Below are positions 1-8,807 of a DNA stretch of 64,000 nt, piece by piece. The DNA is from Murimonas intestini. GTDB lineage: Bacteria > Bacillota > Clostridia > Lachnospirales > Lachnospiraceae. Under the pieces are notes generated by a model that searched no databases, had not been told where the DNA came from, and saw only the letters and a list, made by a program, of their open reading frames with translations. The stretch spans positions 1 through 64,000 of the forward strand of contig NZ_JANKBI010000025.1 of NCBI RefSeq assembly GCF_024622195.1. Reading direction: 5' to 3'. How positions within the stretch are numbered: position 1 is the first letter of the stretch; each line of letters starts with the position of its first letter. The position numbers and the translations under genes were made by a program.

Positions 1-101
1 ACGGAGCCTTAGATTTTCACTCCGCAGCGGTTCGGACAGAACAACGAACCCCACCGCTCCCCTTCCTGACGGCTCACCATTCTCCGCACAAAGCGTCCTG
101 T

Positions 102-154
102 AAAAAAGCAGCCGGATCCCCCGTCTCCCACGGTCCTCATCCGGCTGCTTTTCT
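102..154. terminator. Intrinsic terminator downstream of glyS
   Basis: A perfect 12-bp inverted repeat (106-117 with 139-150, arm AAGCAGCCGGAT) encloses a 21-nt loop. Read on the minus strand it is followed by six T residues (107-102), so it should end the glyS transcript, whose stop codon is at 164. On the plus strand a shorter T tract (149-154) follows, so it may also stop a convergent gene entering from the left edge. Confidence 0.85.
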
Positions 155-163
155 TAAATTCTA

Positions 164-1552
164 TTAATATGCAAATTTTTCAGCAAAATATTGTGCCAAA
201 TCTTCTATTTTGACGCGTTCCTGCTCCATTGTATCGCGGTCACGGACTGTCACTGCTCCGTCTGTCTCGGAATCGAAGTCGTATGTGACACAGAACGGTG
301 TTCCTATCTCATCTTGGCGTCTGTAACGTTTTCCGATATTTCCTCTGTCGTCAAATTCACAGTTGTAGTTCTTTGAGAGAGATGCAAATACTTTCTCAGC
401 GCCCTCATTGAGCTTTTTAGAAAGTGGGAGCACTCCGATCTTGACAGGAGCGATGGCCGGATGGAAATGAAGCACTGTCCTCATATCTCCGCCTTCCAGC
501 TCTTCTTCGTCATATGCGCTGCACAGGAAAGCGAGAACAACACGGTCAGCTCCCAGAGACGGCTCAATGACATAAGGCACATATTTCTCCTTCTTTTCAT
601 CATCGAAATAGCTCATATCCTGTCCTGAAACCTCCTGATGCTGTGTCAGGTCATAGTCTGTCCTGTCAGCCACACCCCACAGTTCACCCCAGCCGAACGG
701 GAAGAGGAACTCAATATCAGTGGTAGCCTTGCTGTAGAAGCAGAGCTCTTCCTGAGCGTGGTCACGGGCGCGCATCTCGTCTTCTTTCATTCCCAGGTTT
801 TTCAGCCAGTCCAGACAGAACTGTTTCCAGTAAGCAAACCACTCAAGATCTGTTCCCGGTTCACAGAAGAATTCCAGCTCCATCTGCTCAAATTCTCTTG
901 TACGGAATGTAAAGTTTCCAGGGGTAATCTCATTTCTGAAGGATTTACCAATCTGTCCGATTCCAAAAGGTATTTTCTTTCTGGATGTCCTCTGGACATT
1001 TTTAAAGTTTACAAATATTCCCTGTGCAGTCTCAGGCCTCAGATAAACTGTATTTTTTGCGTCCTCTGTGACACCCTGGAAGGTCTTAAACATCAGGTTA
1101 AACTGACGGATATCTGTAAAATTGTGCTTTCCGCAGGTAGGACACGGGATCTGGTGCTCCTCTATGAATCCCTTCATCTTTTCCTGGCTCCATGCATCTA
1201 CACTGCCTTCAATCTCAATTCCCTTCTCCTCACAAAAATCCTCAATGAGCTTGTCGGCGCGGAATCTCTCATGGCACTCCCTGCAGTCCATAAGCGGATC
1301 AGAAAATCCTCCCAGATGGCCGGATGCCACCCATGTCTGGGGATTCATCAGGATAGCGCAGTCCACTCCTACGTTATATGGGTTCTCCTGCACAAACTTC
1401 TTCCACCAGGCCTGCTTTACATTATTTTTAAGCTCTACACCCAGATTTCCATAGTCCCAGGTATTTGCCAGTCCTCCGTAGATCTCCGATCCCGGATATA
1501 CAAATCCTCTCGCTTTAGATAATGCAACAATTTTGTCCATTGTCTTTTCCAT
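164..1552 (-). CDS. glyS: Glycyl-tRNA synthetase, single-chain type
   Basis: Class II aminoacyl-tRNA synthetase that attaches glycine to tRNA-Gly in the cytoplasm. The 462-residue protein has the length and N-terminus (ARGFVYPGSEIYGGLANTWD) of the dimeric alpha2 GlyRS found in many Firmicutes, not the split GlyQ/GlyS form. A Cys pair (CPTCGKH, about residues 137-143), the motif-2 region FRNEITPGNFTFRTREFEQ (about 206-224) and a C-terminal anticodon-binding domain (about 365-460) are visible. The ATG at 1552 is preceded by GAGGAG at good spacing; an in-frame ATG at codon 5 is the alternative. It is the last gene of the block headed by the M16C peptidase. The 85-nt leader is too short to hold a T-box, so it is probably transcribed from the promoter ahead of the lipoprotein gene. 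Confidence 0.97.
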   Translation of the reverse strand: MEKTMDKIVALSKARGFVYPGSEIYGGLANTWDYGNLGVELKNNVKQAWWKKFVQENPYNVGVDCAILMNPQTWVASGHLGGFSDPLMDCRECHERFRADKLIEDFCEEKGIEIEGSVDAWSQEKMKGFIEEHQIPCPTCGKHNFTDIRQFNLMFKTFQGVTEDAKNTVYLRPETAQGIFVNFKNVQRTSRKKIPFGIGQIGKSFRNEITPGNFTFRTREFEQMELEFFCEPGTDLEWFAYWKQFCLDWLKNLGMKEDEMRARDHAQEELCFYSKATTDIEFLFPFGWGELWGVADRTDYDLTQHQEVSGQDMSYFDDEKKEKYVPYVIEPSLGADRVVLAFLCSAYDEEELEGGDMRTVLHFHPAIAPVKIGVLPLSKKLNEGAEKVFASLSKNYNCEFDDRGNIGKRYRRQDEIGTPFCVTYDFDSETDGAVTVRDRDTMEQERVKIEDLAQYFAEKFAY

Positions 1553-1637
1553 TTTAATCTCCTCATCTTCCTTAATATTTATTGCTGCGGGTCTTTGATT
1601 TCCGCCTGTTTAAGCTGAATAGTTAACACTTTATGTA

Positions 1638-2357
1638 TCATTCGTATACGATATATCCCAGCTGAGGCTTATCTGAACCGGAACCAGCTTCCGTCTGTGT
1701 CACCCCGCTGATGACAGGCACTGCTAAAGTTTCCCCGGTTGACGCTTCTGTACTTGCCTGGCTCTGCTGCGTCTCTGGTGACTCAGCTGCTCCTTTTTGT
1801 TCCTGGGCCTTCATCCTCGCCTCTTTTTTTCCTGTCACTTCTATATTGCTGCTCACATACACAATATTTCCCGGTACCTCTACAAGCATCGGCTCTTCCA
1901 GGATGACAACCTTGTAATTCCCTGAAAGCTCCACTGTGCCCGTATCTGCAGCAGACTTTGCCTTTCCTTTTTCCACAGCCAGGAATTCCTCATTAAAATC
2001 ATATCCGGCTGATTTGGCTTCCGAAACTGTTCCCGTAAAAAAAGTTACATTATTAAATGCAGCGTAGTCGGCCGATGAAGTAAATTCCAAAGTAAGCGTG
2101 GCCTTCTTATCCTTTACTTCGAAACCATCCATTTTAACCTTTTCCCCGCCCTGATTATACTCAGAAACGGAAGAATCAATCATATTTTTCAGTTCATCTT
2201 CTTTATAATAATCTTTGTCCAGATTTTCGATAGCGACTGATTTAACTGCCCCGTTCTTAGCAACAGACACACCTGTCTCATCAGGTGAAAAACCGCCGCA
2301 TCCTGCCAGCATACAGACTGACATCGCCATGCAGATCCAAAGTTTGCTTTTCTTCAT
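1638..2357 (-). CDS. Predicted lipoprotein of unknown function
   Basis: A 239-residue protein with a short basic N-terminus, a hydrophobic segment and a lipobox (MLAGCGG, Cys 20), so it should be lipidated and face outward on the membrane. The mature part has no motif that I recognise. It has an acidic, Lys-rich central region and a low-complexity Gln/Ser/Thr-rich stretch near residues 185-215, like a flexible tether. The ATG at 2357 follows a GGAGG-type site. It lies between recO and glyS on the same strand and has its own good sigma-A promoter upstream. Its role is unknown. Confidence 0.85.
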   Translation of the reverse strand: MKKSKLWICMAMSVCMLAGCGGFSPDETGVSVAKNGAVKSVAIENLDKDYYKEDELKNMIDSSVSEYNQGGEKVKMDGFEVKDKKATLTLEFTSSADYAAFNNVTFFTGTVSEAKSAGYDFNEEFLAVEKGKAKSAADTGTVELSGNYKVVILEEPMLVEVPGNIVYVSSNIEVTGKKEARMKAQEQKGAAESPETQQSQASTEASTGETLAVPVISGVTQTEAGSGSDKPQLGYIVYE

Positions 2358-2419
2358 CTATTATTATCCTCCCTAAACCACAAGACCCCTATTTTCCCGG
2401 CCTGCGGATATTCTTTATC

Positions 2420-2448
2420 ATTATACCTTTAAACTTCCTGTTTTTCAA
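2420..2448 (-). promoter_or_regulatory. Sigma-A promoter for the lipoprotein-glyS unit
   Basis: On the minus strand TTGAAA (2448-2443) and TATAAT (2425-2420) are separated by exactly 17 bp, about 60 bp upstream of the lipoprotein start codon. This is close to consensus and suggests that the lipoprotein and glyS can be transcribed independently of recO. Confidence 0.75.
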
Positions 2449-2490
2449 CACGAAATTCAGATTATAACAAAAACAATGGGGATCACATGG

Positions 2491-3243
2491 TTACTGTTCG
2501 CGGAGGATTGTATTAAGTACCTCTAAAGATTTAAACTTCTTTTCGATATGCCTGCTCCTGAACCGTTCCATCACCATTTTCAGTTCCGTAAACACTTCCC
2601 GGGTGACTGTAAAGGAATAGAGCTTGTTCAGAGGCGCACTGATTATATACTGCAGAGTATACACAGTGGAACCCGAAAGCGTTAAAAGCCCGTTCTGTCC
2701 TGCAGCACAGCCGCTGCACACCAGGCTCTCCCTGGCGGGCCAGTATGCCGCCAGGCCATCCTCCCTGCCGCACTCCAGGCAGGAGAATACCTGGGGATAT
2801 TCCCCGTTTATGACCATGGCCTTCAGCTCATAGATATACCTGACCAGCACGTGGTCCGGAGTCCCCCTCACAAGAGCCCTCAGCGAGACGTACAGCAGAT
2901 TGAGCATCTGGCTCTCATCATTGTTCTCCCCTGAATAAAAATCTGCAAACTCCAGAAAATAAAAGCCATAATAGGCCCCCTCAAAATCTGTGTGGAGTTC
3001 AGAGAAATACTGGTCTATATCCGCCTGAACGAGATTGTAGGATGACCTTCCTTCATAACAGTAAAAAGTACCAAAAGAAAAAGGGTTGGCTGCCGCCAGC
3101 AGACTGCTGTTCTGCCGCCGCGCCCCCTTTGCAAATGCACTGATCTTACCTCTTTCTTTTGTCAATATCACAACACGCTTATCATTTTCTCCAATGGGGA
3201 CGGCCAGCAGGACCATCCCCGTTAAGGCTAACTTTTCTCCCAT
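2491..3243 (-). CDS. recO: DNA repair protein RecO
   Basis: Recombination mediator that helps load RecA on SSB-coated single-stranded DNA in the RecFOR pathway. The 250-residue protein shows the family architecture: an N-terminal OB fold (about 1-80, with the conserved GENDKRVVILTKERGKISAF stretch), then a helical domain, and a C-terminal zinc site formed by CLEC (about 155-158) and CSGC (about 176-179). The start at 3243 has only a weak AGGTG site. It lies 39 nt downstream of era on the same strand, the usual era-recO neighbourhood in Firmicutes. Confidence 0.96.
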   Translation of the reverse strand: MGEKLALTGMVLLAVPIGENDKRVVILTKERGKISAFAKGARRQNSSLLAAANPFSFGTFYCYEGRSSYNLVQADIDQYFSELHTDFEGAYYGFYFLEFADFYSGENNDESQMLNLLYVSLRALVRGTPDHVLVRYIYELKAMVINGEYPQVFSCLECGREDGLAAYWPARESLVCSGCAAGQNGLLTLSGSTVYTLQYIISAPLNKLYSFTVTREVFTELKMVMERFRSRHIEKKFKSLEVLNTILREQ

Positions 3244-3282
3244 TATTGGAACACCTGCCTGATCTCTCAGATATCTTAGTAG

Positions 3283-4188
3283 TTACTCTTTTTTGTCATA
3301 TCCAAAATTCTTCAAAAGAAAATCACTGTCTCTCCAGTCTTTTTTTACTTTTACCCAGAGCTGGAGATACACCTTCATTTCCAGCATATCCTCTATTTCC
3401 TTCCTGGCTGCAGAACCGATCTTGCGGAGCATAGCACCGCCCTTCCCTATAATGATTCCTTTGTGGGAGTCTCTCTCACAGATGATCGTTGCTTCTATAT
3501 CCATGATCTTCCCCCCCTGCCTTTCCTTCATCTTTTCAATGGAAACAGCTATTCCATGGGGTATTTCCTCATCCAGGCACCTGAGGGCCTTTTCCCTGAT
3601 AAGCTCAGCCGCGATCTGCCTCTGAGGCTGGTCTGTAACTGTATCCTCATCATAAAACTGCGGGCCATACGGAAGGTATTTAAAAATTGAATCAATGACA
3701 TCGTCTGTATTCATGCCTTTCAGCGCAGATACAGGTATGATCTCGGCAAAATCGTAGATCTTTCTGTATTCATCGATGAATCTTAAGATGTCTTCTCTCT
3801 TAACTGTATCGATCTTATTGATCACCAGAATAACAGGTGTCGTTGTCTTTTTCAGCTGCTCCGCGATATGGCGCTCTCCTGCCCCGATGAAAGTAGTCGG
3901 CTCAACCAGCCACAGTATCACATCCACCTCACTCAATGTCCTCTCTGCAACATTGACCATATACTCACCCAGCTTGTTTTTTGCTTTGTGGATACCCGGA
4001 GTATCCACAAATACGATCTGCCCTGCATCACAGGAGTAAACTGTCTGGATGCGGTTTCTCGTAGTCTGCGGCTTGTTGGAGGTGATGGCGATCTTCTGTC
4101 CGATCAGCTGGTTCATCAGTGTAGATTTGCCCACGTTCGGCCTTCCTATTAATGTGGCAAACCCTGATTTATAATTATTATTTGTCAT
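3283..4188 (-). CDS. era: GTPase Era
   Basis: Essential ribosome-associated GTPase that acts in 16S rRNA maturation and small-subunit assembly. The 301-residue protein begins with the G1 loop GRPNVGKST, has DTPG (G3) and NKID (G4) motifs, and ends in a KH RNA-binding domain (about 205-290) with the GKGG signature in IIIGKGGAMLRKIG. The start at 4188 is preceded by AAAGGA. It sits between the M16C peptidase (23 nt upstream) and recO, consistent with one operon. Confidence 0.98.
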   Translation of the reverse strand: MTNNNYKSGFATLIGRPNVGKSTLMNQLIGQKIAITSNKPQTTRNRIQTVYSCDAGQIVFVDTPGIHKAKNKLGEYMVNVAERTLSEVDVILWLVEPTTFIGAGERHIAEQLKKTTTPVILVINKIDTVKREDILRFIDEYRKIYDFAEIIPVSALKGMNTDDVIDSIFKYLPYGPQFYDEDTVTDQPQRQIAAELIREKALRCLDEEIPHGIAVSIEKMKERQGGKIMDIEATIICERDSHKGIIIGKGGAMLRKIGSAARKEIEDMLEMKVYLQLWVKVKKDWRDSDFLLKNFGYDKKE

Positions 4189-4211
4189 AAGTATCCTTTC
4201 ATCTATAAAGC

Positions 4212-7133
4212 TTAACCTACAAAAGGCTTGAGCTCGTCAAACATGTCTTTTTCTTCCTGAAGCTTTTCTTCATTTCCGATCACACAGATACAGTCCTCTG
4301 CCAGGATCGCTTCAATGATCGGAGCCAGAGCCCTGATATCTTCCTGTCCTGCGTTCAGGACTTCATTTCTTTCCCTCTGCAGCTCCTCTTCAGACATCTT
4401 ATTTAAATATGCGCTCAGAGAACGGCTTCCCTTGCCGCTCGGGGTCAGGGGTGTATCCAGCTCACTGACAGTCCCTATTATATACTTGAGCATATCTCTG
4501 TCTGACACCTGGAAGTTTTTCACATAATCTGCTATTCCCTGATAGACCTCGTCTGTCTTCCTCAGATTAGGATCCCTGTAGGATACAAAATAAGAATCCC
4601 CAGTCCTGCCAAATCCGCTCATGCAGCCATAAGCTCCGCCCTTCACACGTATGTTGACCCAGAGATACTCATAGCTTAAGATCAGCTTCAGGATCTTCAG
4701 GGCTCCTGTGTACTCATAGCCTGCCTTCTTAAAGTTTCCTGCCCTTGCCACATACTGTATCTTAGAGGACGTCATAAAGCCCTCATTATGTCCGCCCGGG
4801 CTTAACTGGTTGTCCACAGGCTGCACCTTATCTGTCCCAAGCTTGCTCTTAAGCTCTCCCACATATGCGTCAAGCCCTTCAAAGCCTTCCGGATCTGAAG
4901 TATAATTGACCATCATATTGTCCTGCCTGAACAAAAGCCTGATGAGTTCTTTCAGTATACTGATCAGCTCAGCTTTCTTCTCATCAAAATGCTCTTCTAT
5001 CTCCTCGATCAGCTTGTAGTAGGCTATCCCTGTCACAGAATCGCTGAAGACTGCAGGATTTGAGAAATAAGACATCGCTCTCGATGCTGCCGTGGAGTGC
5101 CCTGCTGAATTCAGCCTCATGGACAGTCTTGACTTGATCTCAGCAATAATCTCATAGAGCCTCTTCTCGTCGTCCACCTTTGATGTGAGGATGATCTCTT
5201 CAATCATATTAAAGGTAAAACCTATCTTATCATACAGTGTTTTGGACTTGATCTCAAATACAGCCCTGTAGGCATTTTCTCTCTCCGGATCGGCATATGC
5301 AAACAGCCCTGTAAATATACCGCCTGTATTGATATTTATCTCATTAAACAGCTCCCCGTAGGTGTAATTCTCTGTGTCTACCATAGTCAGCACAGAACGC
5401 AGTATCCCCAGATATGGAATATATTCCTTCGGAACACAGTCAGCGCTAAAAAGCAGGCTCAGATAGGCGACTCCATTTGTGGGCAGCCTGTGATAGAGCA
5501 CCTTAGTGCCGTCAAAATCATGTTCTTCATTATAGAGCGGCTCTACAGTTTTTTTAATATCCTCCTTCTGGAGCATGGGGATCGTTTCCAGTTCCTCCTC
5601 AGTGGAAGGTGTCTCCTGGAACAGGCGCAGCTTTTCGGTCTTCTCCACCAGAAGGTCTATCTCCTCCCTGGAGAGTCCTGCTTTATAGGCAGCCAGCTTA
5701 TTTCTTGTCTCCTCATCGATCCTGGCTGTCAGGCCTTTCTCAGGCTCTACGATCACCACTGAAGCATGTGTGTTCTCAAGCAGATATTTTTTGATCAGCC
5801 CCTCATAATACCCTGTTCCTACCTGCTCCTTTAAAAATTCAAATACATCCAGCTGCCTGAGATAATCAAACGGATGTTCATCATCGTAAAGCCAGCTGTC
5901 CATAACGTCAATTCCATACATGAGGCCCTTGGGATAAGAACCATAATCGGCCTCCCTGAATCTGAATTCCATATTATTGATTCCTGCGAGCAGAGCTTTC
6001 TCATCTACTCCGTTTTCCACGATACCGCTCAATACTTCACGGATGATCCGCAGAAACTCTTCCCTGGAAGAAAGGTTTGAATTCTTGGCAATGACTGAAA
6101 ACATGGGCTGGTAAATGCCGCTTTCATAAGACCCCATGATATCTTTGCCGACCTTGGCATCAAGCAGGGCCTGCTTCAGCGGTGCGCCGGGTGCGGAGAG
6201 AAGGGCATATTCTATCACTGCAAAGGCATTGGACAGCTTCACATCCAGGCTTGTCCCAACAGAGACGTTAAATGAAAGATACGTATTATCAGTCTCTGTA
6301 TCTGTATTAGAGATAGAGTATTTCTCCATAAGCTCTGCCGGCGCCTCAAAGGCTGGCTGGAGAGGGATCTTCGAATCCACGCAGACAGCATCATACTGGC
6401 ATAAATATTCCCTGTCAAGCCATTCCAGCCTCTCCTCCACGTCCATATTTCCATAGAGATAAATGTAACTGTTGGACGGATGATAATACCTGCTGTGGAA
6501 ATCCAGAAACTCAGAGTATTTCAGATCAGGGATAAACGCCGGATCACCGCCCGATTCATTCCCATAGGGTGTGTCAGGGTACAGAGAATTGAGTATCTCC
6601 CGATCCAGTACATCCTCCGGGGATGAGAACGCCCCTTTCATCTCATTATATACAACGCCGTTATATGTCAGCTCATCCTCAGGCTTCTCCAGATGGTAGC
6701 ACCAGCCCTCCTGGCGGAATATCTCCTCTTTCTCATAGATATTCGTAAAAAATACTGCATCCATATAGACATGCATGAGGTTCTTAAAATCTTTATCATT
6801 GCAACTTGCCACCGGATACATGGTCTTGTCCGGATATGTCATTGCATTTAAAAATGTATTGAGGGATCCCTTCACCAGCTCCACAAACGGGTCCTTAGAC
6901 GGAAATTTTCTGCTCCCGCACAGCACACTGTGCTCCAGGATATGGGCCACCCCCGTGCTGTCTGCCGGCGGTGTCCGAAATGCAATATGGAACACCTTAT
7001 TCTCATCTTCATTGCTGATTACCATAACACGCGCGCCGCTCTTCTTATGTTTAAATACATACCCTGATGACTGTATATCTGTTATCTCTTCCTGTTTAAC
7101 CAGCTCATACGCTGGAAGGTTATACGACTTCAT
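4212..7133 (-). CDS. M16C zinc metallopeptidase (presequence protease / insulinase-like)
   Basis: A 973-residue member of the M16C family (PreP-like), which degrades short peptides inside a closed clam-shell chamber. The inverted zinc motif HILEH is at residues 64-68, and a Glu at about 164, in NEMKGAFS, is at the spacing expected for the third zinc ligand. N- and C-terminal M16 halves and a central linker region are present and full length. No signal peptide is seen, so it is probably cytosolic. The frame stays open upstream to a TTG at 7202, but that TTG lies inside a good promoter -35 box. The ATG at 7133, preceded by GGAGG with a rather long 13-nt spacer, is therefore preferred. It is the first gene of the era-recO-glyS block. 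Confidence 0.93.
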   Translation of the reverse strand: MKSYNLPAYELVKQEEITDIQSSGYVFKHKKSGARVMVISNEDENKVFHIAFRTPPADSTGVAHILEHSVLCGSRKFPSKDPFVELVKGSLNTFLNAMTYPDKTMYPVASCNDKDFKNLMHVYMDAVFFTNIYEKEEIFRQEGWCYHLEKPEDELTYNGVVYNEMKGAFSSPEDVLDREILNSLYPDTPYGNESGGDPAFIPDLKYSEFLDFHSRYYHPSNSYIYLYGNMDVEERLEWLDREYLCQYDAVCVDSKIPLQPAFEAPAELMEKYSISNTDTETDNTYLSFNVSVGTSLDVKLSNAFAVIEYALLSAPGAPLKQALLDAKVGKDIMGSYESGIYQPMFSVIAKNSNLSSREEFLRIIREVLSGIVENGVDEKALLAGINNMEFRFREADYGSYPKGLMYGIDVMDSWLYDDEHPFDYLRQLDVFEFLKEQVGTGYYEGLIKKYLLENTHASVVIVEPEKGLTARIDEETRNKLAAYKAGLSREEIDLLVEKTEKLRLFQETPSTEEELETIPMLQKEDIKKTVEPLYNEEHDFDGTKVLYHRLPTNGVAYLSLLFSADCVPKEYIPYLGILRSVLTMVDTENYTYGELFNEININTGGIFTGLFAYADPERENAYRAVFEIKSKTLYDKIGFTFNMIEEIILTSKVDDEKRLYEIIAEIKSRLSMRLNSAGHSTAASRAMSYFSNPAVFSDSVTGIAYYKLIEEIEEHFDEKKAELISILKELIRLLFRQDNMMVNYTSDPEGFEGLDAYVGELKSKLGTDKVQPVDNQLSPGGHNEGFMTSSKIQYVARAGNFKKAGYEYTGALKILKLILSYEYLWVNIRVKGGAYGCMSGFGRTGDSYFVSYRDPNLRKTDEVYQGIADYVKNFQVSDRDMLKYIIGTVSELDTPLTPSGKGSRSLSAYLNKMSEEELQRERNEVLNAGQEDIRALAPIIEAILAEDCICVIGNEEKLQEEKDMFDELKPFVG

Positions 7134-7173
7134 ACTGCTGTATCTGCCTCCGTTCTTCTTCTTTTCAAAGAGT

Positions 7174-7202
7174 ATCTTATCAAATATCACTGTAAAAACC
7201 AA
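7174..7202 (-). promoter_or_regulatory. Sigma-A-like promoter for the M16C-era-recO block
   Basis: TTGGTT (7202-7197) and TAAGAT (7179-7174) on the minus strand are 17 bp apart, about 40 bp ahead of the preferred ATG at 7133. The box covers the alternative TTG start, which argues against that start. Confidence 0.55.
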
Positions 7203-7258
7203 CCCCTAAAATAAATCCCTTATAAACGGATTATTGCCATTTTTTGTATTGTTAGTCT

Positions 7259-7291
7259 AAAAACACAAAGCTGTCCCCGCCAAGGAACAGC
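7259..7291 (-). terminator. Intrinsic terminator of the deoR-rhaB-pdu operon
   Basis: On the minus strand GCTGTTCC (7291-7284) pairs with GGGGACAGC (7278-7270) using one G-T pair. The hairpin is followed by TTTGTG and five T residues (7263-7259). It lies 73 nt after the pduO stop codon and before the promoter of the next block. Confidence 0.75.
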
Positions 7292-7363
7292 CTTTTATCT
7301 GAACTTATGTATAATCATTGAATAATCATTTGTATGATCAACATTAACCCGCATCATCTGCCT

Positions 7364-8446
7364 CTACAGCACTTCACTGAGTACAGACAGCCCATACTCC
7401 GCAAGTGCATGGTCCTGCTCTCCTGTACCTCCGCTGATGCCAAGGCCCCCGATGATCTTATCGCCAATCTTCAGCGGCACCCCGCCTCCGAAGATAACGA
7501 TCTTTCCTCCGTCCATTTTATCTACACCGTAGAATGTTCCCCCCGGCTGGGCCAGGACACTCAATTCCTTTGTGGACATCTTTACGGCTACGGATGTGTA
7601 TGCCTTTTTTACTGCCACATCAAAGCTTACCAGAAAAGCATTGTCCATCACATGTACTGCGATGGGATTTCCGTCCGGACCGCAGACTGCAATAACTGAC
7701 TGCATGCCCGACCTTCTGGAATGCTCCTCTATCTTCTCAATGAGCTTCTTTGCAGAATCCAGAGAGATCCTGTCTGTCTGGCCCATCCGTTTTAAAACTT
7801 CCTGAACTACTTCCTGGCTTACAGCCGACATGTCAACCCCTCCCATCCCGGCCGCCTGGCCGCTGGCCGCTGCACTGTCCGTCCCAGCCGCCCGGCCGTT
7901 GCTGGCCGCTGCACTGTCCATTTCTGCTGTGCGTGGCTCTGTAACACTTACGGCGTCTGTATATCTGGCAAGCACATAAAGATAATCGGCCAGCCTGTTC
8001 ATATACTTCTTAGTCTGGGCGTCCGAACCATAGCGGATGCTTACAAGAGCCAGACATCTCTCGGCACGCCTGGCAACTGTCCTGGCCACATCTATCTGGG
8101 CTGACAGGCGGTTTTCGCCCGGCAGGACGAATTCCTTCTTTCTGTCAAAGAGACCTTCCATTCTGTCGATCTCCTCTTCAAGTCCCGCTGCTTCAGTATC
8201 CTTGAGCCTGTATTTAATATTGTGAGGGTCTGCTATCCCTGCCATAACAGTGATCAGAGTCTGCTGGATATGCTCCAGTGTCTCTCTCACTTTCTCTCCC
8301 CCAAATTCAGCCTTGACAAGACCAAGATGACTTGTCAGCTCATCAATCGTACCCAGCAGCTGGATACGCTCATCTGATTTTGGGATATTCTTTGTCTTTA
8401 CAATGCTGGTCATGCCCGCATCGCCATTCTTCGTATAAATATTCAT
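7364..8446 (-). CDS. pduO: PduO: ATP:cob(I)alamin adenosyltransferase fused to a GlcG/HbpS domain
   Basis: Makes adenosylcobalamin from ATP and reduced cobalamin, the cofactor of the diol dehydratase encoded upstream. Residues 1 to about 170 are a PduO-type adenosyltransferase (N-terminus MNIYTKNGDAGMTS, then the GTIDELTSHLG and RTVARRAERCL regions). Residues about 215-360 are a GlcG/HbpS (DUF336) domain, the same two-domain order as in the Salmonella pdu operon. The domains are joined by an Ala/Ser/Gly-rich linker (about 172-208) with a duplicated DSAAAS unit that is also a direct repeat in the DNA. TAAGGA precedes the ATG at 8446, 18 nt after pduH. It is the last gene of the operon. Confidence 0.93.
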   Translation of the reverse strand: MNIYTKNGDAGMTSIVKTKNIPKSDERIQLLGTIDELTSHLGLVKAEFGGEKVRETLEHIQQTLITVMAGIADPHNIKYRLKDTEAAGLEEEIDRMEGLFDRKKEFVLPGENRLSAQIDVARTVARRAERCLALVSIRYGSDAQTKKYMNRLADYLYVLARYTDAVSVTEPRTAEMDSAAASNGRAAGTDSAAASGQAAGMGGVDMSAVSQEVVQEVLKRMGQTDRISLDSAKKLIEKIEEHSRRSGMQSVIAVCGPDGNPIAVHVMDNAFLVSFDVAVKKAYTSVAVKMSTKELSVLAQPGGTFYGVDKMDGGKIVIFGGGVPLKIGDKIIGGLGISGGTGEQDHALAEYGLSVLSEVL

Positions 8447-8464
8447 AAGCTCAGTCCTTATAGT

Positions 8465-8806
8465 TTACTGAAATACATCCTTAAACGGCATTTTCTTAAT
8501 CGCTCTGGCGCTGTTCGCGCCCAGATTTCTGCACTGCAAAAAGCTTGGATAGTTCACTTCAAATACATTCTGTCCTTTCAAAAGCCGGCGCATCTGCATT
8601 GCAGCACGCCTTCCTCTGATGCCTATTCCCGACCCCAGCATGGATTCATTTGCCGCCTCATATGCAAGCTCATCCAGTTCCATATTTTCTTTCTCATGGA
8701 CTTCATACAGTACGCCTTCTTCTTCAATACCTGCACATATCTCACGCAGATAATCCGCATCCGGCTCGTTGGTATATATAAAAATGGAGGGTTTATTCAC
8801 TACCAT
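8465..8806 (-). CDS. pduH: Diol dehydratase reactivase, small subunit
   Basis: Small (beta) subunit of the chaperone-like factor that removes damaged cobalamin from diol or glycerol dehydratase. The 113-residue protein has the family's dehydratase-beta-like fold, with GSGIGIRGRRAAMQMR in the middle. The frame extends 21 codons further upstream, but that part overlaps pduG. The ATG at 8806 has GGGAGG 8 nt upstream and lies 1 nt after the pduG stop codon, so it is the better start. Tight spacing to pduG fits equal production of the two reactivase subunits. Confidence 0.9.
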   Translation of the reverse strand: MVVNKPSIFIYTNEPDADYLREICAGIEEEGVLYEVHEKENMELDELAYEAANESMLGSGIGIRGRRAAMQMRRLLKGQNVFEVNYPSFLQCRNLGANSARAIKKMPFKDVFQ

Positions 8807-8807
8807 T

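Noticed and set aside
1..103. Short open frames at the left edge: plus frame 2 is open to a TAA at 101-103, and a 23-codon minus-strand frame ends near 10.
   Set aside because: Too short, no ribosome binding site or recognisable protein; possibly the end of a convergent gene outside the window, but this cannot be shown.
1553..1637. Possible T-box leader for glyS.
   Set aside because: The gap is only 85 nt and contains no T-box sequence or specifier hairpin.
7133..7202. TTG start at 7202 for the M16C peptidase.
   Set aside because: The codon overlaps the -35 box of a good promoter, and the ATG at 7133 has GGAGG and gives the family-typical N-terminus.
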